A model generated the notes under the pieces. The model had not been told where the DNA came from, did no database searches, and was given only the letters and a program-made list of their open reading frames with translations. A stretch of 9,775 nt of DNA from contig CAZFCK010000184.1 of NCBI GenBank assembly GCA_964517355.1, positions 1-9,775 of the forward strand, given 5' to 3'. This document shows positions 6,609-9,775 of this stretch, in pieces. Both the position numbers and the translations under genes were made by a program. Every line of letters begins with the position of its first letter. The stretch's first letter is position 1. The DNA is from CAZFCK01 sp964517355. GTDB lineage: Bacteria > Desulfobacterota > Desulfovibrionia > Desulfovibrionales > Desulfovibrionaceae.

Positions 6609-6635
6609 TAAAACAAAACCGGGGGACAAACCCCG
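6609..6635 (-). terminator. Terminator-like hairpin in the leader of the tnp-haoCA unit
   Basis: On the minus strand CGGGG and CCCCG (6631-6635 with 6620-6624) form a 5-bp GC stem with a six-base loop, followed by GTTTTGTTTTAT. That is a compact rho-independent terminator pointing leftward, about 90 bases upstream of the GTG of the transposase-like gene. No gene on the minus strand ends here, so it is either an attenuator in that gene's leader or a stop for antisense transcripts leaving the cyuA promoter region. Confidence 0.45.
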
Positions 6636-6682
6636 CGGCGGCTCTGGATAGCGCATTTTCGCCTTGAAACAAGGGAAAATCT

Positions 6683-6714
6683 TGGCAGAAACAGCAATAT
6701 AGGCCATTATGGCC
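6683..6714 (+). promoter_or_regulatory. Candidate cyuA promoter with overlapping palindromic operator
   Basis: TTGGCA (6683-6688), a 16-base spacer and CATTAT (6705-6710) make a plausible sigma-70 promoter. GGCCATTATGGCC (6702-6714) is a perfect 13-base palindrome that covers the -10, a classical position for a repressor. TATATT on the minus strand (complement of 6696-6701) could be a divergent -10 facing the transposase-like gene, but its -35 is poor. The regulator is unknown; in enterobacteria the equivalent operon is activated by an Lrp-type protein. Confidence 0.35.
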
Positions 6715-6873
6715 AATCCGGAAAGCGTGGGCGCCGCCGCAACGGTCCCTTGTTCCGGAAAAACGTCCGTGAAAACGCACAGGCCGGACGTACGGGATGG
6801 TTTCCGGGCGGCCGAAGCAGGCCACCGGACGGAAAAAAAACGTCACAAACCGCCGCTCTTCAGGGAGAACATG

Positions 6874-8166
6874 ATGCGCATCGACCAGGAAACCACCGCC
6901 AAGATTTTAAAGATCCTGCACGAGGAAATCGTTCCGGCGCAAGGATGCACGGAACCCATCGCCATCGCCCTGGTCGCCGCCAAAGCCAAAGAGGTATTGG
7001 GCGAACTCCCTGAACTCGTGAAAATTTTCGTTTCAGGAAACATCATCAAAAACGTGAAAAGCGTTGTGGTGCCCAACAGTGGGGGAATGATCGGCATTGA
7101 GACCGCCGCGGCCATGGGCATTGTGGCCGGAGACTGCACGAAGGATCTGATGGTCATCAGCGCGGTGACCGAAGAGGATATGGCGGCGGTCAGAGAGTAC
7201 CTGGAAAAGGCGTCGTTCGAAATCATTCATGAAAAGACTCCGGTCAAGCTCTACGTCCGCGTCGAAGTGTTTTCCGGAGGCAAAAGCGCCCTGGTGGAAG
7301 TGCAGTATCTGCACACCAACCTTACCAAAGTGGTCAAAGACGGCCAGGTGCTCCTCGACCGTGGATTCAGCCCGGAAAATTTCAAGACCACGCAGGAGGA
7401 CCGCTCCATTTTGTCGGTCCAACTGATTTACGATCTCGCCAATAGTATCGACCTGGAGCTGATCCGGCCGTTGTTCGACCAGGTCATAGAGCTGAACAGC
7501 ACCATTGCCGACGAGGGATTGCGGAATGTCTACGGGGTGAACATCGGCAGCAGCATCGTCAAAAATATCGAACAGGGAATTTACGGAGACGATATCCGCA
7601 ATCACTGCGCCAGTTACGCCGCGGCGGGAAGTGACGCCCGCATGAGCGGCTGCCCCTTGCCGGTCATGACCACCAGCGGCAGCGGCAACCAGGGCATGAC
7701 CGCCTCGTTGCCGGTGATCAAATATGCCCGGATGAAGGGCTTATCGGAAGAGCGGTTGATCCGGGCGCTTTTTCTGTCCCACCTGTGCACCGTGCACATC
7801 AAGACCCAGGTGGGGCGGCTGTCCGCTTATTGCGGCGCCATGTGCGCCGCGGCCGGCGTCAGCGGAGCCATCACCTTTTTGCTCGGCGAGGACTACGCGA
7901 CCGTGGCCCACGCCATCATCAACACCCTGGGCAACATTTCCGGCATCATCTGCGACGGCGCCAAACCGTCCTGCGCCATGAAGATAGCCACCGGCATATA
8001 CGCCGCGTTCGATTCGGCGACCCTGGCCTCCTGCCATAAGGATCTCCACGGCGGAGACGGGATTGTGGGCAGCGACGTGGAAGCCACCATCCGCAATATC
8101 GGCGAACTGGCCAGTTCCGGAATGAAGCAGACCGACGAGATTATTTTGAAGATAATGACCTCCTGA
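6874..8166 (+). CDS. cyuA: L-cysteine desulfidase, [4Fe-4S] (CyuA/YhaM family, UPF0597)
   Basis: A 430-residue cytoplasmic enzyme that breaks L-cysteine down to pyruvate, ammonia and hydrogen sulfide with an iron-sulfur cluster rather than PLP. The N-terminal PAQGCTEP (21-28) and central SGSGNQG (268-274) are family signatures. Cys25, Cys320, Cys360 and Cys367 reproduce the spacing (40, then 7) of the cysteines I recall for the Methanocaldococcus jannaschii enzyme (25, 282, 322, 329), so the cluster ligands appear intact. I start at the second of two adjacent ATGs (6874) because AGGGAG at 6862-6867 is then six bases away; the first ATG (6871) is only three bases from it. The transporter gene follows 82 bases downstream, the same pairing as E. 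coli cyuPA although in the opposite order. It probably supplies sulfide and pyruvate from imported cysteine. Confidence 0.92.
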   Translation: MRIDQETTAKILKILHEEIVPAQGCTEPIAIALVAAKAKEVLGELPELVKIFVSGNIIKNVKSVVVPNSGGMIGIETAAAMGIVAGDCTKDLMVISAVTEEDMAAVREYLEKASFEIIHEKTPVKLYVRVEVFSGGKSALVEVQYLHTNLTKVVKDGQVLLDRGFSPENFKTTQEDRSILSVQLIYDLANSIDLELIRPLFDQVIELNSTIADEGLRNVYGVNIGSSIVKNIEQGIYGDDIRNHCASYAAAGSDARMSGCPLPVMTTSGSGNQGMTASLPVIKYARMKGLSEERLIRALFLSHLCTVHIKTQVGRLSAYCGAMCAAAGVSGAITFLLGEDYATVAHAIINTLGNISGIICDGAKPSCAMKIATGIYAAFDSATLASCHKDLHGGDGIVGSDVEATIRNIGELASSGMKQTDEIILKIMTS

Positions 8167-8248
8167 CCCGTAGCGGCCGTTTATTGAGGCCCGGCGCTCC
8201 TGAAGTGACCGCTTTCAAAATCCGACGAAACCGAAAAGGCCTGCGAAC

Positions 8249-9487
8249 ATGAAAATGAATTCCAAAGATTGGGGATGGGTGGCCATCAATATCGGCATGG
8301 GCATCGGAGCGGGCATCGTGTTCCTGCCCATCCAGGCCGGTCTGGTCGGGCTGTGGACCTTTCTGCTCGCCATACTTATCGCCTATCCCGCCCTGTACCA
8401 GTTCCAGCGCCTGTTTATCAACACGCTGATCGAATCCCGGGAAGCCGCGGACTATCCGACGACCATCAGCGAATATCTGGGAAGCAAATGGGGGGCGGCG
8501 CTCGGCATCATTTATTTCGTGATGCTCCTGATCTGGCTCTGCGTGTACAGCGAAACAGTCACCAACGACAGCGCCTCCTATATCCAGGCCGCGGGCCTCA
8601 CGGACGGGTTGCTGTCCGGGAACCATCTCTACGCCCTGATGCTGATCGGCTTGCTGGTCTTTCTCGCCTTTGTGAGTAAAACGCTGCTGTTTCACTTGTC
8701 CAAAATTCTGGTCGTCGTCATTCTTTCCTCTTTGGTCGTTCTCGCCCTGATGATCGTCCCGCATTGGGATGTCCAAAACATCAAGGAAATCACGTCGATT
8801 TCGCAAATGCTCTCGCAGACCATCGTGACGCTGCCCTTTGCCATGACCTCGATTCTGTTTTTGCAATCGCTGAGTCCGATGGTCATTTACGTCCGATCCG
8901 AATACGACGATCTGGACGTTGCCAGAACAAAGGCGATGCAGATCATGAACCGCGCCTTTTTCATTTTGGCCGGGGTGGTCTTTTTCTTCGCCTTTTCCTG
9001 CACCATGTCCATAACGCATCAGGACGCCTGCAACGCCTTTTTGGCCAACACGTCTTTTCTGGCGATCATGGTCAAGGTCATACCGGGAACCCTTGTTCCG
9101 GCCCTGGGGGTGACCATTGACCTCTGCGCCGTGACGACCTCCTTTTTCGGTGTGCTGCTCGGGCTGCACGAAGCCTGCGTCGGGCTTTACATGAACCTTT
9201 TCGCTACAGACAGGCCCCAAAAAACGGTCAACATGGCGAAAATATCCGCCGGAGCCGTGGCCCTTATCGTGCTGCTCGGCTGGACCGCGACCATCGTCGA
9301 TTTCCCAATTCTTTATTTTACCAGTATCTGCAGCCCCATTTTCGCCGTTATCGGCTGCTTCATTCCCGTTATCCTCATCTACAAGGTAGAGGCCCTGGCC
9401 AAATACCGCGGACCGCAATCCTGGATAGTCGTCTTCACCGGAGTCCTGCTGGTCCTGTCTCCATTTCTGGCTCTGGTGGAGCAATAA
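8249..9487 (+). CDS. cyuP: HAAAP-family amino acid transporter, probable cysteine permease
   Basis: A 412-residue inner-membrane protein with about 11 hydrophobic segments (first near 9-28, last near 391-410) and almost no long soluble loops. The N-terminal GMGIGAGIVFLPIQAG (16-31) is the helix-1 signature of hydroxy/aromatic amino acid permeases (SdaC, TdcC and YhaO relatives). These import serine, threonine or cysteine with a cation. Following the cysteine desulfidase, cysteine is the likeliest substrate, as for E. coli CyuP; serine or threonine cannot be excluded. The ATG at 8249 is preceded by AAAAGG nine bases upstream. With an 82-base gap and no terminator between them, it should share the cyuA transcript. 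Confidence 0.85.
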   Translation: MKMNSKDWGWVAINIGMGIGAGIVFLPIQAGLVGLWTFLLAILIAYPALYQFQRLFINTLIESREAADYPTTISEYLGSKWGAALGIIYFVMLLIWLCVYSETVTNDSASYIQAAGLTDGLLSGNHLYALMLIGLLVFLAFVSKTLLFHLSKILVVVILSSLVVLALMIVPHWDVQNIKEITSISQMLSQTIVTLPFAMTSILFLQSLSPMVIYVRSEYDDLDVARTKAMQIMNRAFFILAGVVFFFAFSCTMSITHQDACNAFLANTSFLAIMVKVIPGTLVPALGVTIDLCAVTTSFFGVLLGLHEACVGLYMNLFATDRPQKTVNMAKISAGAVALIVLLGWTATIVDFPILYFTSICSPIFAVIGCFIPVILIYKVEALAKYRGPQSWIVVFTGVLLVLSPFLALVEQ

Positions 9488-9506
9488 AATGGTTCATCCG
9501 GCCTAA

Positions 9507-9552
9507 TTCCAATTCCATTTCAAATAATCCGTCATTCCAAATGGAATTGGAA
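9507..9552. repeat. 14-bp perfect inverted repeat after cyuP
   Basis: TTCCAATTCCATTT (9507-9520) and its exact complement (9539-9552) surround an 18-base loop, 19 bases after the cyuP stop. The arms are AT-rich and no T-run follows, so this is not a simple intrinsic terminator. It may stabilise the mRNA end, or be a protein-binding dyad or the remnant of a mobile element end. Confidence 0.6.
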
Positions 9553-9553
9553 A

Positions 9554-9572
9554 GCGCACCAGGAGGGTGCGC
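9554..9572. repeat. 7-bp hairpin GCGCACC/GGTGCGC
   Basis: GCGCACC (9554-9560) and GGTGCGC (9566-9572) form a perfect GC-rich stem with loop AGGAG. It directly follows the 14-bp inverted repeat. No U-tract follows on the plus strand. On the minus strand only TTT follows, so it is not a convincing terminator either way. Confidence 0.5.
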
Positions 9573-9597
9573 CCGAAGTACAAAGTATTATAGAAAT

Positions 9598-9746
9598 CGA
9601 ACACGATTTTCTGAGTGAAGCTCGTGTTATAACATTTTGCATTTGTTGAGAAAGTAAGAAATCAAATAGTCATTTTTCCGGCGTCCAGGGGCCTCCCCTG
9701 GTCGTCGTGCGGGCGCGAAGGCCCGCGACTTTATTCTTTTTTTCTT
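9598..9746 (+). ncRNA. Candidate structured small RNA or cyuP 3' UTR
   Basis: No ORF of note. A TATTAT (9586-9591) could be a -10 box, without a clear -35. Downstream come a stem AACACGA/TCGTGTT (9600-9606 with 9622-9628), an AU-rich unpaired stretch (about 9629-9678), two GC-rich hairpins and a U-rich end. This is the architecture of a bacterial trans-acting small RNA, but it could equally be the long 3' end of the cyuAP message. It matches no RNA family that I recognise. Confidence 0.25.
9685..9746 (+). terminator. Tandem hairpins with U-tract, terminator of the cyuAP side
   Basis: CCAGGGG/CCCCTGG (9685-9691 with 9695-9701) is followed by GCGGGC/GCCCGC (9709-9714 with 9721-9726). Then comes ACTTTATTCTTTTTTTCTTTT. 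The second stem plus the T-rich tract is a clear rho-independent terminator for rightward transcription, just before the repeat at 9749. Confidence 0.8.
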
Positions 9747-9748
9747 TT

Positions 9749-9775
9749 AGAGCATCTCACGCTTGAAAAGCGCTA
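9749..9775. repeat. REP-like hairpin repeat, cut by the window edge
   Basis: These 27 bases are the exact reverse complement of 14-40. The last eight bases of the 35-base unit, needed to close the outer stem, would lie beyond the window. In the direction of cyuP transcription it reads the same way as the left copy reads in the direction of rsgA. Both copies therefore sit in sense orientation at the 3' end of the outermost gene. Confidence 0.75.

Larger units (their letters stand above)
6521..6873. other. Divergent intergenic region between the tnp-like gene and cyuA
   Basis: About 350 bases without a convincing gene, holding the control signals for both directions. It contains a terminator-like hairpin for the leftward strand (6609-6635), a promoter and palindrome for cyuA (6683-6714), and a GC-rich stretch just before cyuA with no recognisable riboswitch. 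A frame open from an ATG at 6709 into cyuA would add 55 residues with no family counterpart that I recognise. Confidence 0.55.

Noticed and set aside
6709..6873. 55-residue N-terminal extension of cyuA
   Set aside because: The ATGs at 6871/6874 have AGGGAG just upstream and the protein from there starts as expected for the family, with Cys25 at the known position. The ATG at 6709 overlaps the promoter candidate.
8141..9484. 447-residue open frame on the minus strand
   Set aside because: Antisense to the clearly recognisable transporter; rich in Asp, Gln, Gly and His with no coherent motif.
14..9775. Window as one large transposon bounded by 27-bp inverted repeats
   Set aside because: The repeat is itself a hairpin, it sits at 3' ends of genes, and the contents (rsgA and metabolic genes) are chromosomal. 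A dispersed REP family explains it better.

Overview
This window looks like chromosome from a Gram-negative, high-GC anaerobe, most likely a sulfate- or sulfite-reducing member of the Desulfovibrionales. The evidence is the combination of an octaheme hydroxylamine-oxidoreductase-like cytochrome with a NapC/NrfH-type partner, a Tat-exported sulfatase, an iron-sulfur cysteine desulfidase, and the gene style (strong AGGAG-type ribosome sites, GC-rich intergenic hairpins). The assignment is an inference from gene content, not from a marker gene.

Layout. Everything from about 40 to 6520 is read leftward on the minus strand. In the order of transcription it is: an IS1595/ISXO2-like transposase-derived protein (6520-5681), a membrane tetraheme cytochrome HaoC/NrfH-like (5599-5015), the octaheme HaoA-like cytochrome (4992-3598), a long GC-rich palindrome, a Tat-dependent formylglycine-type sulfatase (3348-1672), a possible 21-residue peptide followed by several stem-loops, the ribosome-assembly GTPase RsgA (1267-155), and a possible translationally coupled 39-residue ORF at the left end. 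To the right of a divergent intergenic region (6521-6873), two genes run rightward: the L-cysteine desulfidase cyuA (6874-8166) and a HAAAP-family transporter cyuP-like (8249-9487). An AT-rich tail with several inverted repeats and a strong rho-independent terminator follows.

How the genes work together. CyuP and CyuA form a cysteine uptake and breakdown unit giving pyruvate, ammonia and sulfide. HaoC and HaoA form a quinol-to-periplasm electron path that probably reduces nitrite and/or hydroxylamine to ammonium, as proposed for the epsilonproteobacterial HaoCA pair. The transposase-like gene sits directly ahead of haoCA on the same strand, has no visible IS ends, and lacks a clear third catalytic acid; it may be a domesticated DNA-binding protein. 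The sulfatase would be folded and modified in the cytoplasm and exported by Tat.

The window is bounded by two copies of the same hairpin-forming REP-like repeat, in opposite orientation: complete at 6-40 and cut by the window edge at 9749-9775. Each lies just 3' of the outermost gene, in the same orientation relative to that gene. The coincidence of both ends with a repeat suggests this may be an assembly contig broken at dispersed repeats.
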